Of a DNA stretch of 64,000 bases, positions 44,784-56,519 are shown one piece after another. Origin of the DNA: Aedes albopictus (taxonomy: Eukaryota; Arthropoda; Insecta; Diptera; Culicidae); contig NC_085136.1 in assembly GCF_035046485.1 (NCBI RefSeq), positions 221,902,853 through 221,966,852 on the forward strand. The letters run 5' to 3'. The translations under genes and the position numbers were made by a program. Every line of letters starts with the position of its first letter. Position 1 is the stretch's first letter. Below the pieces are notes generated by a model. The model saw only the letters and a list, made by a program, of their open reading frames with translations. It did no database searches and was not told the origin of the DNA.

Positions 44784-45995
44784 AACTACCAAGGGTCCAA
44801 AAAAAGTCGGAAGGCCAACTTTGACAAGGCATTTCTCGGCCGTTTTGCAACCGATTTCAAAACTTTTTTTTGTGATGGAACCGGACAGGTTTCAAGATCA
44901 TCGTCCATTTGAAAAAATATAAAATAGGTGCGTCTACCCAAAGTTATTAAGCAAAAGGCACCTCCTAGTTTTTTTGAGAGCGCATTTTTTTCGCACATTG
45001 ATCAATAAAACAAAATTTAAAGCGATGACATATGGTTTTTTCGACTCTAAATCATGCGTACAGCTGGAGTGAACATGTTTATGCAAAATTAGTGATTTTT
45101 CAGTACACTGATATTCTACCTTACTCAAAAAACTGCTAAAATACCCTATTTTTCACATAAAATAAACAATAAATCAAAATTCAAAGCGATGACATATAGT
45201 TTTTTTGGTCTTAAATTGTTCGTAGGATTGTACTTCACATTTTTGATGAACAATGAAAATGTTCTAATTACACTCTTATTTTGTTTTACCCGGAAAACTA
45301 CGAAAATTCCATACTTTTTACACAAAGCAGTCAACAAAACTAAATTTAAAATGATAACATGTAGTTTTTTAGCCTTGAAATGTTCGTAGCAGTTTGGGGG
45401 ACATACTTGAAGAATAATAGTGATGGTTTCATTACACTCAAATTTTGATTTACTCAAAAATCAACGAAAGTACCACATTTTTCACGCAAAGTGGTTAACA
45501 AAAATAATGGCTGACAATGCAAAGTAGTTTTTTGCCTTTAAATTATTCGTGAAAGCGTACTGGACGTTCTTGATGAGTTATAGTGACGTTTTCACGACAC
45601 ACTTAATTTATTTTACTCGAAAAGCTACAAAAATACCATAATTTTTATACAAAACAGTCAATAAAACAAAATTAAAAGCCATAACATGTAGTTGTATGGC
45701 CTGAAATTTTCCGTTATAATGCACTGGACCTGTTTTTAATAAAATGTTGATGTTTACAATACACTAATATTTTGTTTTATAAAAAAAGCGAATAAGTCAA
45801 AATTTAAAGTAATGATATGTAGTTATTCAACTTTGAATTTATCGTAGTAGTTTAGTCGATTTATTTGAACAACCCAAGTGATGTTTTTACTACACTTATA
45901 TTTTATTCCACTCGGAATACTAGGAAAATACCACATTTTTCACACACGAAGTAATCAACAAATAAAAATATAGACAATGCATTCTGGTTTTTTGC
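44784..45995 (+). repeat. left arm of the foldback element
   Basis: Module starts are spaced 162, 165, 165, 164, 133 and 161 bp. The outermost 230 bp is unique to the terminus ('gtcggaaggccaactttgac'). Confidence 0.85.
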
Positions 45996-46019
45996 CTGGT
46001 TGTATCCTGAAAAAATGTG

Positions 46020-46820
46020 GATCATGGGAATCCTATAGATTTTCTTCCAGAGGTTTTCCAATGTTTGCTCTCAGAGTCTCTCGTTAGATTTTTCCTCCTG
46101 CGTTTTGCCCAAACAAATTTTCGTGGAATTTATTCTCTTTTCTCTTGGAATATACCTCAGATGTTGTCGTAGAATTTCTCTTAGAGTTTCTCTTGGAATT
46201 TCTCTTCAAGGTTTTCCGCGATTTCTTTCGGTATTCCTCTTGGTACTTCTCCATGAGGTTTTCCTGGGATTTCTAAGGTATTTACAGAAACTATTGGTGG
46301 GATTTCAGGCTCCTCCCGGTTTTAAAGGAGTTTTTCACGAGTTTTCTGAAGGAATTGCTTCTGGGATTTCTCCCGAAGTTTTAAGAAATTTCAATGATTT
46401 TTTTCTGGAGTTTTTCCCCGGATTTCTACAGAAATTTCATCCAGGATATTTTATTAAGGTTCTAGCGAGAGTTTTTTGAAGTTTCACCTAAGATTACTCT
46501 CGGAGTTTGTGCTCTAGAAGCTGAAATACAGAACTCCAAACTTAGGCATTTTGTATGAAAATCGGTCAATGCGTCCAGTACTGTACTTTTCTAGGAGTGT
46601 TTCTCGGAAAACCCCCTGCTTGAGATAACCTACAAAATTCATTGTTGTAAATTCCCGGAGACATGTCGGAACTTCGGAAGAAATCCTAAGAACTGGGAAA
46701 TCTCGGAAAAAAGCTCTGGTAGGAAATATTTAGAAAATTCATGAAAGAACTCTGAAAATCTCTAAGAGAAATCCCGGGAGAAACTTCGGATGAAAACCAG
46801 CGAAGAAATTTCAATTCTTC
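46020..46820. repeat. third, decayed minisatellite-like stretch
   Basis: Phrases such as 'ggaatttctcttagagtttc' repeat at about 24-bp spacing, then reverse orientation near 46620. It resembles the 23/24-bp arrays but is much diverged. A 124-codon frame (46105-46479) is a by-product. Confidence 0.6.
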
Positions 46821-47451
46821 CTTTCAGTGCACCTTTTGGGAAATTGTTAAAAAACAAATGTATATAGAAGAGTTTCTGAAGCAATACCGTAAAAAGGGGT
46901 AACTTTGATAGTTTTTCAGCAAATTTCCCTAATATTATTCCTCTGTTATAATTGCAATGTAAGGATTGGCCAGTTTTAATTGTTTTGTGTCATCAATATT
47001 TTTTTCATATGAGCGAGAATCACATTTTTATTTTGGGGAAACTTTGATAGTGCTCTGAAAAACATATTAAATCACAAAAAATATAACAGATTGCAACGCA
47101 AAGAGTATCAGCATGATGGGAAAAGCCGTATGAAATATGATAGGTTAATTTATTGTATCAAAACATGAAGAATTTTTTTAAATTATAAATAACTAAGTGA
47201 GTCACTACTCAACCTGAGTGAAAATCTAAAAGCACTGGGATACAGAGCCTCAGATATCAAAAATCATTATCTGTGTAAAATATATTTTTTACGGTACACC
47301 AACATGTGACTATATGCTGCGCATAGTAAGCTCTCTTTATTTGAGTAGTTTGAAATTTTTTATAAACAAATTTAGAAAGCAACGAGTGTAATTGAAAGAT
47401 CACTATTGTTTATCAAACAAGTCTAGTACACTTTTATACAAATAATTTCAT

Positions 47452-48689
47452 GGCAAAAAAAGCTATAATGCATTGTCTCCAATTTTTATTTGATGACTAC
47501 TTTGTGTGCAAAATGTGGTATTTTCCTAGTATTTTGAGGGATATAATATAGGAGTGTAATAAAAACATCACTTGGGTTGTTCAAATAAATCCACTAAACT
47601 ACTACAATAAATTTAAAGTTAAAAAAACTACATATTATTACTTTAAATTTTGGCTCATTCGCTTTTTTGTGGTATTTTCGTATATTTTTTTATATAACAA
47701 AATATAAGTGTATTGTAAACATCAACATTTTATTAAAAACTGGTCCAGTGCATTATAACGGAAAATTTCAGGCCATACAACTACATGTTATGGCTTTTAA
47801 TTTTGTTTTATTGACTGTTTTGTATAAAAATTATGGTATTTTTGTAGCTTTTCGAGTAAAATAAATTAAGTGTGTCGTGAAAACGTCACTATAGCTCATT
47901 AAGAACGTCCAGTACGCTTTCACGAATAATTTAAAGGCAAAAAACTACTTTGCATTGTCAGCCATTATTTTTGTTAACCACTTTGCGTGAAAAATGTGGT
48001 ACTTTCGTTGATTTTTGAGTAAATCAAAAGTTGAGTGTAATGAAACCATTACTATTATTCTTCAAGTATGTCCCCCAAACTGCTACGAACATTTTAAGGC
48101 TAAAAAACTACATGTTATCGTTTTGAATTTAGTTTTGTTGACTACTTTGTGTAAAAAGTATGGAATTTTCGTAGTTTTCCGGGTAAAACAAAGTAAGAAA
48201 GTAATTAGAACATTTTCCTTGTTCATCAAAAATGCCAAGTACAATCCTACGAACAATCTAAGACCAAAAAAACTATATGTCATCGCTTTGAATTTTGATT
48301 TATTGCTTATTTTATGTGAAAAATAGGGTATTTTAGTAGTTTTTTGAGTAAGGTAGAATATCAGTGTACTGAAAAATTACTAATTTTGCATAAACATGTT
48401 CACTCCAGCTGTACGCATGATTTAGAGTCGAAAAAACCATATGTCATCGCTTTAAATTTTGTTTTATTGATCAATGTGCGAAAAAAATACGCTCTCAAAA
48501 AAAACTAGGAAGTGCCTTTGGCTTAATAACTTTGGGTAGACGCATCTATTTTATATCTTTTCAAATGGACGATGATCTTGAAACCTGTCCGGTTCCATCG
48601 CAAAAAAAAGTTTTGAAATCGGTTGAAAAACGGCCGAGAAATGCCTTGTCAAAGTTGGACTTCCGACTTTTTTTGGACCCTTGGTAGTT
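47452..48689 (-). repeat. right arm of the foldback element
   Basis: Inverse of the left arm, roughly 93-95 percent similar by eye, with the same module order mirrored. Confidence 0.85.
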
Positions 48690-48753
48690 TAGGAGTTAAA
48701 AGCGATAATATACATACATTTACGTTAAAATAACGCTCATTATTGCTTACTTA

Positions 48754-50188
48754 AAGCCTGTATCCGCAATAATCGGGACACAGAAGTACGTCTGTAGCTC
48801 TGAAATGAATCGGTAAAATTGGCCAAATAATTGACTGAGAACTCTTTGGTGTATGTTTATTATTTGTGCCAAATTTCATAAAAATCGATAAATTACTTTT
48901 AACTGTGGATGAAAAACAAACAGACGTGGTTTTAAGCATTTTGTACAATCATGACCAAATTTGATTCGCATAGTAGTTGGTTCTTTTACGATACAGTTCA
49001 AAGTTCTGTGATGATAATCATGAAATTTTGTTAGCAGTTATGATACTTATAGTGACACTTTCTTGCAAAATTTCATCAACTTTTATCAATTGGTTTGAAA
49101 GCTACTGGTGTTGATAGGGGTGAGTGTTGGTGAAAATTTTTCGTGTTTTTCATGTGCGATGTTTGCCTATTCATAACTTTTGAATTTTTCTGCCAATTTT
49201 CATGAAATTTTCACAGAAGGGAATTGATTACAGTATGTTTCCGATTTTACCACGCCCCTTTTCAAAAATGCTTTTAAATATTCTACAAAATCTATAGGCA
49301 TTTTCAAACTGTTTAACGTTGGGGTCTCCAGTTAGCCTAGTAGTTAAGGCTATGGATCGCCAATCCGGAGACGGCGGGTTCGATTCCCGTTCCGGTCGGG
49401 AAAATTTTCTCGACTCCCTGGGCATAGCGTATCATTGTACTTGCCTCACAATATACAAAATCATGCAATGGCAGGCAAAGAAAGCCCTTCAATTAATAAC
49501 TGTGGAAGTGCTCAAAGAACACTAAGTTGAAGCGAGGCAGGCCAAGTCCCAGTGGGGACGTCGAGCCATAAAGAAGAAGAAGAAGAACGTTGTAAAATGC
49601 GCCTTCAACATTTGTCTTAAAGAAAAGGGGAGCCACTTGCTCTCAAATGTTATAGCAAATGAATGAAAAATAAAGGACTGCCACGCGGAGGGCGTGATAA
49701 AATCGGAACATTACTGTATGTGTATATTATGTCTGCAAAATTTGATGATTATTGGTATAGTACTTTCAAAAGTACAATGGAAACAATAAAGGGTGCCGAC
49801 TTATTGTTGTCTGAGGGGCTAAAATCACGTTCAGTTCAAATACATGTTTCGTCTATAAAATTGTTGATAGTGCATCGATTTTTTTGAAATTTTGCCTACG
49901 CAACGAATTTAGATTGAGAGGTTTGTGTTCAAAATTTCAGCCATTTGCTTTGCCAAATCCAAAAGTTACAGCGCTGACAAGCAAAACTAGGGGCTGTACA
50001 AAATTCAAGGGCGCACATTCTACTCTTTCATTGCTACAATAAAAAGTACTGCACCGATTCACATGAAATTATGTAGGTGAAATGAATACATCTTAAGATG
50101 TTATTAGGCCAAATTTGAGCAAATTTAATGTATCTATTGCAGAGTTACAGCTGTATTTTTGTGTCCCGATTATTGCGGATACAGGCTT
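48754..50188. mobile_element. TA-flanked element with ~50-bp inverted ends, carrying a SINE
   Basis: Ends read TA|AAGCCTGTATCCGCAATAAT and its inverse ATTATTGCGGATACAGGCTT|TA (TA at 48752-48753 and 50189-50190); similarity extends about 50 bp ('cgggacaca', 'ctctg'). The 1,435 bp include the SINE at 49322-49585, leaving about 1.16 kb of element without a transposase. A Tc1/mariner-type non-autonomous element is inferred. Confidence 0.85.
49322..49585 (+). mobile_element. tRNA-derived SINE (same family as 547-816)
   Basis: Head with 'agcctagtagttaaggc' and 'cgggttcgattcccgttcc', body with 'caggccaagtcccagtgggg', tail 'ataaagaagaagaagaag'. Flanked by AACGTTG at 49315-49321 and 49586-49592. The head is still tRNA-like, but this is a SINE, not a functional tRNA gene. 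Confidence 0.9.
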
Positions 50189-50190
50189 TA

Positions 50191-50934
50191 ATACTCTTGC
50201 CACACGAATGGCGTTTTAAAGTAAATTTCGTTCGTTCGATTGATGACAAAATTCTTGCCTTGGAAAATGCGCCTCCAAAATGTAGTGTCTACCTAATGGT
50301 GCATAGGATGTGAATAGGATATCTACCTACATGAAATACTATTCATGACAGTACCTAAATGTCTAGGTATGGTTCATTATGTCTACCTAAGGTAGTATAA
50401 ATACGTGTTGGTCATTGGACCACACGGCAGAGACTGCACAAGCCTTGGACTTTCAACATCTTTAATATTCTTCTTTTGAAGGATATAAAACAAAAGTTTT
50501 TCATAAAATTGAACTCTGCGTTATTTCATCTTAATCATCACCCACCCGCCACACCAAATGAAAACAAAAACATCCAATGTTGTTGTTAGACTCGGAAACG
50601 CGTCGTGAAATTTTATAAAACCAGGTAAAATTAATTGAAAATTATTATTGCTGATCCGATCATAAATAGTGAAACGGGAAAGTATCAGCTATTAGCAAAG
50701 GATGTCGGAAACCATAATCTTTGGAGTGAAAATACGGTAGTGGAGCTACGTTGTGAGAAAATGATAAATACCTACCTACCTAATCGTTTTGTTTTTTTAG
50801 GACGAAATATTTTAAGGACAAACGTCTTGAAATCCCGCTTCAACAGTGCATCAGAACTTCAAAAGCACAAATCTCAAGAAGCAAGCTTCAAACAACAGGG
50901 AATTTCATTATTCTATTCTTGCTCACTTGTAATA
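50191..50934. other. unassigned sequence with an LTR-like stretch
   Basis: About 50281-50560 begins TGTAG, contains a TATA-box-like 'agtataaatacgtg' (50394) and a polyadenylation-like region, and ends near 'cacccgccaca'. It could be a solitary LTR, but no convincing duplication is present. A 106-codon frame follows (50635-50955) without any motif. Confidence 0.3.
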
Positions 50935-51151
50935 AGGTACACCGGGGCAAGTTGAAACGGGTGGGGCAAGATGAAACAGCGGGTTAACATGATGTTTTCT
51001 AATGATAATAAACAGTTTGATCGCCATAACGCATAGATTTTGATTCAAACAATCTATTAACGAAGGATAAATTACCAAATCATATTGAAATCTGTTTCAA
51101 TACTTCGTGTTTCATCTTGCCCCACCCGTTTCAACTTGCCCCGGTGTACCT
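50935..51151. mobile_element. TA-flanked MITE with AGGTACACCGGGG ends
   Basis: AGGTACACCGGGGCAAGTTG on the left is repeated inverted at the right (CAACTTGCCCCGGTGTACCT), continuing for about 42 bp through 'acgggtggggcaagatgaaac'. TA at 50933-50934 and 51152-51153. 217 bp. Confidence 0.92.
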
Positions 51152-51153
51152 TA

Positions 51154-52250
51154 AGCTTAAAATCAGAAGATCGGATGCGCTGGTTTTGTTTATGAAGAGA
51201 TTTGTGCCCTCGAAATCGTGAGTAGGTGCCAAAGTCGGCCATTTTGGGATTCTAACAAGTCTGTCCTTAACCCTTTGGGGACGGATAGGTCGCATTTGCC
51301 CAGCCGTGAAAATTGACCATCACAAACGTGTTCTGGACCAGCGAGGTTGCATCCAGGTAGGTCAAAACTCCGTCTCCAAAGCGTTAAGCAATCACTATCC
51401 CGCACTGCTCCAGGTGCCTCCCGCTATAGTGCCAGGAACTTCGAATTTGCTAGATCCAAGCAAGCGCCCTTGCGGACGACAGTGTCCACTATGCAAATAC
51501 TCAGGAGATCAACGCCGTAAGCGAAGATAGGATCGATGCATTTCTACCGAAAAAAGACACTCTTGAGTGGGAGGGGAAGCGAATACATTGTTAGCACTAG
51601 TGACAGCCGAAAACATTCCGGTTTTGAATTCCAGTGGATCCCAGTGCAACGATTCGTACGATGAACGGTGCGAGATTTGCCGAAGTGGCTGTCGCTGTGT
51701 GAGGTGTTGGTATGAGGTTAAGTCCGGACCGGAAATGTAATCTTATCAGCAATCGACGAGAACTGTGTCCGACCTCAGTGCGCCATACAGTTTCTGGAAC
51801 CAGCTACTGAGGGAAGGCTAGGTTAGGACGATATAGCCCTGATAAAACATCTCAAATTGGATGAAATATGGAGTGCCTTAGATCTGACAGAAAAAGTGTA
51901 CCTCGAAGGTGACGCTAGAATTCCGAGTCGCAGTTTTCTTGAGTCTAGAATAAAACCTCATTTTACGTGGATTTCTTTTTTTAATAAACGACCAATTGAA
52001 AGTTTTGTGTTTAATGTATTTTTCGACGTCAGCATAGCTGTATGCTGTAACTTTTCAAGAAACCTACTGCAGAAGAATGAGTGACATAACCCAAGTATTT
52101 CTTAGGACAAGCAACCGCCTGTTACGGGATTGTCACCGTGTCGTGATTGCCTCCGTTTCTTGATTTGTAAGAATATATTCACCATGATGGTTCAAGGAAA
52201 AGGTCTAAATTTGCAATATTGACTATTTTCGACTGTCGAATTTTTACTCT
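51154..52250. other. unassigned sequence, possibly decayed coding DNA
   Basis: Between 51300 and 52080 short frames have cysteine-rich pieces (CGRQCPLCKYSGD; then CEICRSGCRCVRCW) separated by stops and frameshifts. This could be a dead gene or element with a zinc-binding region. I do not recognise the family. Confidence 0.3.
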
Positions 52251-52363
52251 CGGAGGATGGCTTGCCAGTCTTGACAAATATAAAATTAAATTTGCAATAT
52301 TCCAACTCCATACTACAAGGCGTCAATATTCCAACTACATACGACTCTGCGGTCTACTGTAGT

Positions 52364-52800
52364 CTAAATCAAAAATGTCTCACAACAACACTCGGCGGCT
52401 CGGTCCTCCATCCTCGGCCGCGTCCCACATTTGTCCGATCGTTCTGCAGTCTGCACATGCATCACCCACCTTGCGAACACCAGCTTTGCATGGTTGTTGT
52501 CCAGTATTCTCACAATATGCCCTGCCCATCGTATCCTTCCAGCTTTTGTCACCTTCCGGATGTTCGCAGGTTAGAAAGCAGCAAGCTCATGGTTTGTTCT
52601 TCCCCATCACACACCGTTCTCCTACACACCGCACAAAGATGGTCCTAAGCACCCGATGCTTGAGCACATCGAGTGCTTACACATGCTCCAACATTTTGTA
52701 CATTTTGTCTATCATAACACTGCTACTGATGTTTTATGTATTTGCGAATTGGGTTCTTTAGGGGTATCCGGACTATTTCATAATCGGATTCTCCGCCCAA
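52364..52800 (-). pseudogene. RTE-like C-terminal fragment
   Basis: The minus-strand frame RIRWAGHIVRILDNNHAKLV is the conserved 'RW.GH..RM' block near the C-terminus of RTE-type retroelements. Upstream (52560-52700) decayed frames give VLKHRVLRTIFAVCRRT. The tail is replaced by stops. Confidence 0.7.
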
Positions 52801-52849
52801 AAATCAGTCGAAATCCAAAATTTCTTAATTTTTGGAGTCTTTAAACTTT

Positions 52850-53149
52850 TTTTTAAAATGAATTTTAAGTTTGTATGGGAATTTTTTTTTGTTCGGGTCG
52901 AACTGTCATTTTATCGATTGAACTGTCATTCTGTCCACGAAAATTGAAACTCTTTTGTTAATTTTACCATCAAAACAAAGGCATTGGAATCTAATAAAAA
53001 CATGTTATACTCAGTAAAATGAGCTCTTTCGATCAGGCTATATAAAAAAGGAATATTTTATTCACTAAACAACCCAATTGTATGAGAAAATTGGCAGCGA
53101 TGGGTGAGGGGTTAGTTGGAAATAGACCAGACTTCTACGTTATTTATGG
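52850..53149. other. unassigned sequence
   Basis: No gene or repeat recognised. Confidence 0.3.
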
Positions 53150-53220
53150 TATCAGGTATCAGGTATCAGAAGGCCGGCTCCAGAGGCACGTTATCCTCCA
53201 TTTGGGACATTTGTGCCATC
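53150..53220 (+). repeat. dispersed repeat shared with 38350-38410
   Basis: Contains 'atcaggtatc' in tandem, 'tatcagaaggcc(g)gctcc' and 25 identical bases at 53191-53215 shared with 38385-38409. Confidence 0.6.
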
Positions 53221-53659
53221 GCCAAAATAACAGCCTATTTCATCATCTACCTGAGGGAAAAGGAAGGAAAAAGGATTTGGATGGGGATAGGGACAGGTAG
53301 GGAAATAGGAAAAATACCCTGGAAGAGGGTACTATATACGAGCAGAGGAGAATAGCAAGTTAATAACTACGAAATCACATAACCTGTTTTTATATCTTGT
53401 TTTGTTATTATTTAATTATCAAGGCATAGCTTTTCCATAACAAATTTTGTTGGACAATCTCGTATTAATACAATCAAGCTATTGATGTACATTACTAAAT
53501 TACATTGAAATAACATGTTTTGTTGAAGTATAAGTTTAGTTATTGTTGTACTATTGATCAACTCATCAGCAATAGCACAACAGTAACAAGTTTTGAAATC
53601 ACAGCAACAATTCGATAATTATGACCTGTTCCTTTGTGTTGTTCCATTTTTGTATTCAG
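53221..53659. other. AT-rich sequence with GTTATT phrases
   Basis: Similar 'ataacaaattttgtt' and 'gttattattt' phrases recur at 55000-55330, so the two blocks may be parts of one repeat split by later insertions. No gene. Confidence 0.4.
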
Positions 53660-54420
53660 TTAAAACGGAAATTCCTGAACGACTTTTTTTAAGAATTCCT
53701 TAAATAATTTTCGGATAAGCACTTGGAAGTTCTGGAGGAACCTTTCGATAAATCCCTGGAGAAGTCTTCAAGAGAACTGATGGCGCAATTTTCTTAGAAA
53801 TTCCGAAGTTAATTCTTCTGAGCAATTATTAGGATTCTTGGCAGAATCTTTTCAAAAACTCCTGGAGAATCCTTCGGAAAAAACTCATGGTGAAATCCTC
53901 AAAGAAATTTTCAGAGAAATCTTGAGATGAACTTCAGGACTAATGATCACAGGAAATTCTGAAGAAACCCTTGAAGGGATTCTATGCAGTATTCTGGAGG
54001 AATTTCTAGAGGAGTCTTTGAAAATCCATGAAAGATTCCGTCAAAGAACTCACGGAGAAATTTCTGGAAGATTTTAGGAGTCATTTATGGAAAAGTTCAT
54101 GACCAAATCTGTCGACAAATTTTTGGAAGAATTTAATGACAAGGTCATTTGATAAGCATAAAAGAGAGCATAGAGAAATAAATAGAGGAATTTTAGAAAA
54201 AAAAATATTGCATAAATTTCTACTGAAAGTCCTGTAGGAATCATCAGAGAATGTTCAGGAGAAATTATAGCAACATTTTTGAAGGAATTCTTGTAGAATC
54301 CAGGAGGAATATTCGACATAATTCTTGAATCCAGGGAAAAATCGGAGGAATTAAAACAATCTTTCCAGGAGAATTGTAATAATCTGTACAATATTTCCAA
54401 TATCCCAAAAAATTTCTGCT
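53660..54420. repeat. fourth, degenerate minisatellite-like stretch
   Basis: Irregular copies of 'gaaattcctggagaa' type units at about 20-30 bp spacing ('aactcctggagaatccttcgg', 'aaatttctggaagatttt'). Heavily decayed relative of the 23/24-bp arrays. Confidence 0.65.
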
Positions 54421-54544
54421 GAAAAAAACAAAGGTCACACGTGCTCCGAAAACAATTAAAGTAAACAGTTTATAAATTACAAGTGGAAATCGAAGCTCGT
54501 CGTATTTGATAATATAGAAATTACTCTGTAAGATTGAAGCTAGT

Positions 54545-54625
54545 TCATCTGGCTAGTCTTTCCTTTTTCGTGGCGAACTCGCCTAGGGCGAAAAGCCACG
54601 TTAATAAAGACAAAAAATATATAGA
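54545..54625 (+). repeat. SINE 3' tail fragment
   Basis: 'ggcgaactcgcctagggcga' and 'ccacgttaataaagacaaaa' correspond to the body end and tail of the SINE at 56662-56844. Confidence 0.55.
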
Positions 54626-54692
54626 AATTACTAAAGTTCGATAATCTTGCGACTTCAAATCTCTTAGAATGAATTAAAAGCTGAATATAGTA

Positions 54693-54905
54693 GGGTCTGG
54701 GATCATTTGAGCAGGAGCACCTATTTTGGGCACTTGCAGCTATAACTCGGTCAATTTCAAACCGATTGACTTGATTTTTTGCACATAACTAGATGCTGTG
54801 CGTACCTGATAGTGTCTCGGAAATCAAGTCAATCGGATCAAAATCGACTGAGTTATAGCAGCATGTGTCCAAAATAGGTGCTCCTGCCCAAATGATCAGA
54901 GACCC
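54693..54905. mobile_element. foldback MITE with TA|GGGTCT ends
   Basis: Left TA|GGGTCTGGGATCATTTG...GCAGGAGCACCTATTTTGGG; right mirrored as CCCAAATGATCAGAGACCC|TA. Arms of about 100 bp. A half copy is at the outer edge of each inverted-repeat arm (5690-5755 and 15920-15985), and a diverged relative is at 62866-63022. Confidence 0.85.
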
Positions 54906-54999
54906 TATTTTTAGATCATTTGAAAATATTTCTAACGTCAGAGTGATGAACCTCATGTTATTGGCGGGTTTGTGAGACAAAGCGAATAATTTTATATAA

Positions 55000-55330
55000 T
55001 AAGTATTATAACTTATTCAGTAACAAGTTTGATATCATAGCAAATTCTGCTCTCCTATTATTATCAATAACATATTAATATCAAAATTTGTCATTGAAAT
55101 ATTTTCCGAATTCACTGTTATTAAGTTGTTATTGAAACTAACAAAACAAGTTATTGAAATGGTTTTTCAGGAACATTTTTTTGTTATGGAATTTGTTATT
55201 TTGCCGCTTATTACAGACAAGTTTGTAACACAATATGTTATGATAATAACTTAAAAATAATCGATTTTATTATCCAGTTATTTTTCCCAAATAACACAGC
55301 TCCTTATGCTGTTGTTATTCCCTTCTGCTC
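55000..55330. other. AT-rich sequence with GTTATTG phrases
   Basis: Multiple 'gttattg'/'caataac' phrases, related to 53380-53640. No gene. Confidence 0.4.
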
Positions 55331-55412
55331 GGGTACCGCACAAGCGTACCACAATGGGTTCAAACAGCGCCCTGAAAAGGGCACTGTAATAACGCATAAA
55401 GCGAAAGAGAGC

Positions 55413-56519
55413 CTATAGCTCTTTACCACAGCGGGTTAAGAACAACAGAATATCCTGAAGATTCAGGTTTCTGAAGTCAGTCTCACTTAATAAGTGTTTA
55501 CCGAATACTCGGAAACGCAGTTGCGCGAAAACTGGACAGTTACATATCAAATGATACGAAGTTCCATAATCGGATTCACAGCTATCACAGGCTAATGCAT
55601 CAACTTGCTGAATATTCGCCATGTGATAGCTGAGTCGGCAGTGGCCAGTCAATGCTTTGACCAGCATGCTGCAATTCTGCTTAGACAGATTAGTTAGATA
55701 TTTCGCCACCCGTAGAGATGGCTCAGCACTATACAATTTGGTTTGACGACATGACTCCAAACTATTCCAATATTGTCTGTGTTGAGTGACAGCCCAGGTG
55801 TGAATCTGAAGCTTAATCCAACACTTCGATATCGGAATAGCTGCCTCAGGGCCAATGAAGTCATGTGATGCTCCAGAGCGAGCTAACTCATCAGCCAATT
55901 CATTTCCAGCGATGGAAGAATGACCAGGTACCCATAGAATGTGAACAGCGTTTGCTGAATTCAGCTCCTCGATTTGAGTTCGACAAGCGATAACTATCTT
56001 TGACCTGGAGTTGGCCGAAGCAAGTGCTTTAATAGCAGCCTGGCTATCTGAACAGAAGTATATTACTTTGCCCATTACGTGCTGCTGAAGTGCTGATTGC
56101 ACTCCGCACATAAGAGCAAAGATTTCGGCCTGAAAACCGGTGCAGTGTCTACCAAGTGAATAAGACTGATACAGCCTTAGCTCACGAGAATAAACACCAG
56201 CACCTGCTCGACCTTCGAGAAGGGAGCCATCAGTGTAACATACGATGCCGTCTGAAATACTTCTTTCCAGATAACCAGATGTCCACTCTTCCCGGGAAGG
56301 GGATTTCGTGGAAAATGTCCTATATGGAAAATTACAAGCAATTGTAAGATCACTTGGAGCAAGGACAACTTTGTCCCAATTCACCAAAAGTGGAAACAAC
56401 AAGATGTGTGTTGATGTGCGGTTCACAGGAGTTTCCTCTAGTAGACCGAGGACCCGTAACCGGTAAGTGCAAGAAAGGGCTTCTTGTTTTGAAATGAATA
56501 TGTATTGGGGCAACGTCAA
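55413..56519 (-). CDS. LOA/Lian-like ORF2: thumb, RNase H and zinc knuckle part
   Basis: A 368-codon frame, stop-free. The RNase H active site is complete: VCYTDGSLL (Asp), QAEIFALM (Glu), FCSDSQAAI (Asp) and HSSIAGNELADELA (Asp). RNase H removes element RNA from the hybrid during insertion. The end has DSCESDYGTSYHLICNCP, a CCHC-like zinc motif common in this group. The apparent start is internal: the upstream part lies in another frame (56350-56651), so a frameshift exists near 56500. Confidence 0.87.
   Translation of the reverse strand: MTLPQYIFISKQEALSCTYRLRVLGLLEETPVNRTSTHILLFPLLVNWDKVVLAPSDLTIACNFPYRTFSTKSPSREEWTSGYLERSISDGIVCYTDGSLLEGRAGAGVYSRELRLYQSYSLGRHCTGFQAEIFALMCGVQSALQQHVMGKVIYFCSDSQAAIKALASANSRSKIVIACRTQIEELNSANAVHILWVPGHSSIAGNELADELARSGASHDFIGPEAAIPISKCWIKLQIHTWAVTQHRQYWNSLESCRQTKLYSAEPSLRVAKYLTNLSKQNCSMLVKALTGHCRLSYHMANIQQVDALACDSCESDYGTSYHLICNCPVFAQLRFRVFGKHLLSETDFRNLNLQDILLFLTRCGKEL

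Larger units (their letters stand above)
44784..48689. mobile_element. foldback element with 1.2-kb arms of tandem modules
   Basis: The left arm (44784-45995) returns inverted at 47452-48689: positions pair with a sum of about 93472 (for example 45146 with 48326), with only small indels. Each arm contains about seven diverged tandem modules of about 163 bp, recognisable by 'aaagcgatgacatatagttt' (45020, 45182, 45347, 45512, 45676, 45809, 45970). The 1.45-kb middle includes minisatellite-like sequence and no transposase. Outer ends are AACTACCAAGGGTCC. The frames of 103 codons in both arms are by-products of the modules. Target duplication is not identified. Confidence 0.88.

Noticed and set aside
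49345..49405. Possible functional tRNA gene
   Set aside because: A and B boxes are present, but the head is joined to a SINE body and tail with a target duplication, and a second copy of the whole unit exists at 547-816.
50281..50560. Solitary LTR
   Set aside because: A TATA-like box and TG...CA ends are suggestive, but no exact target duplication or partner LTR is visible; kept only as a note on the region.
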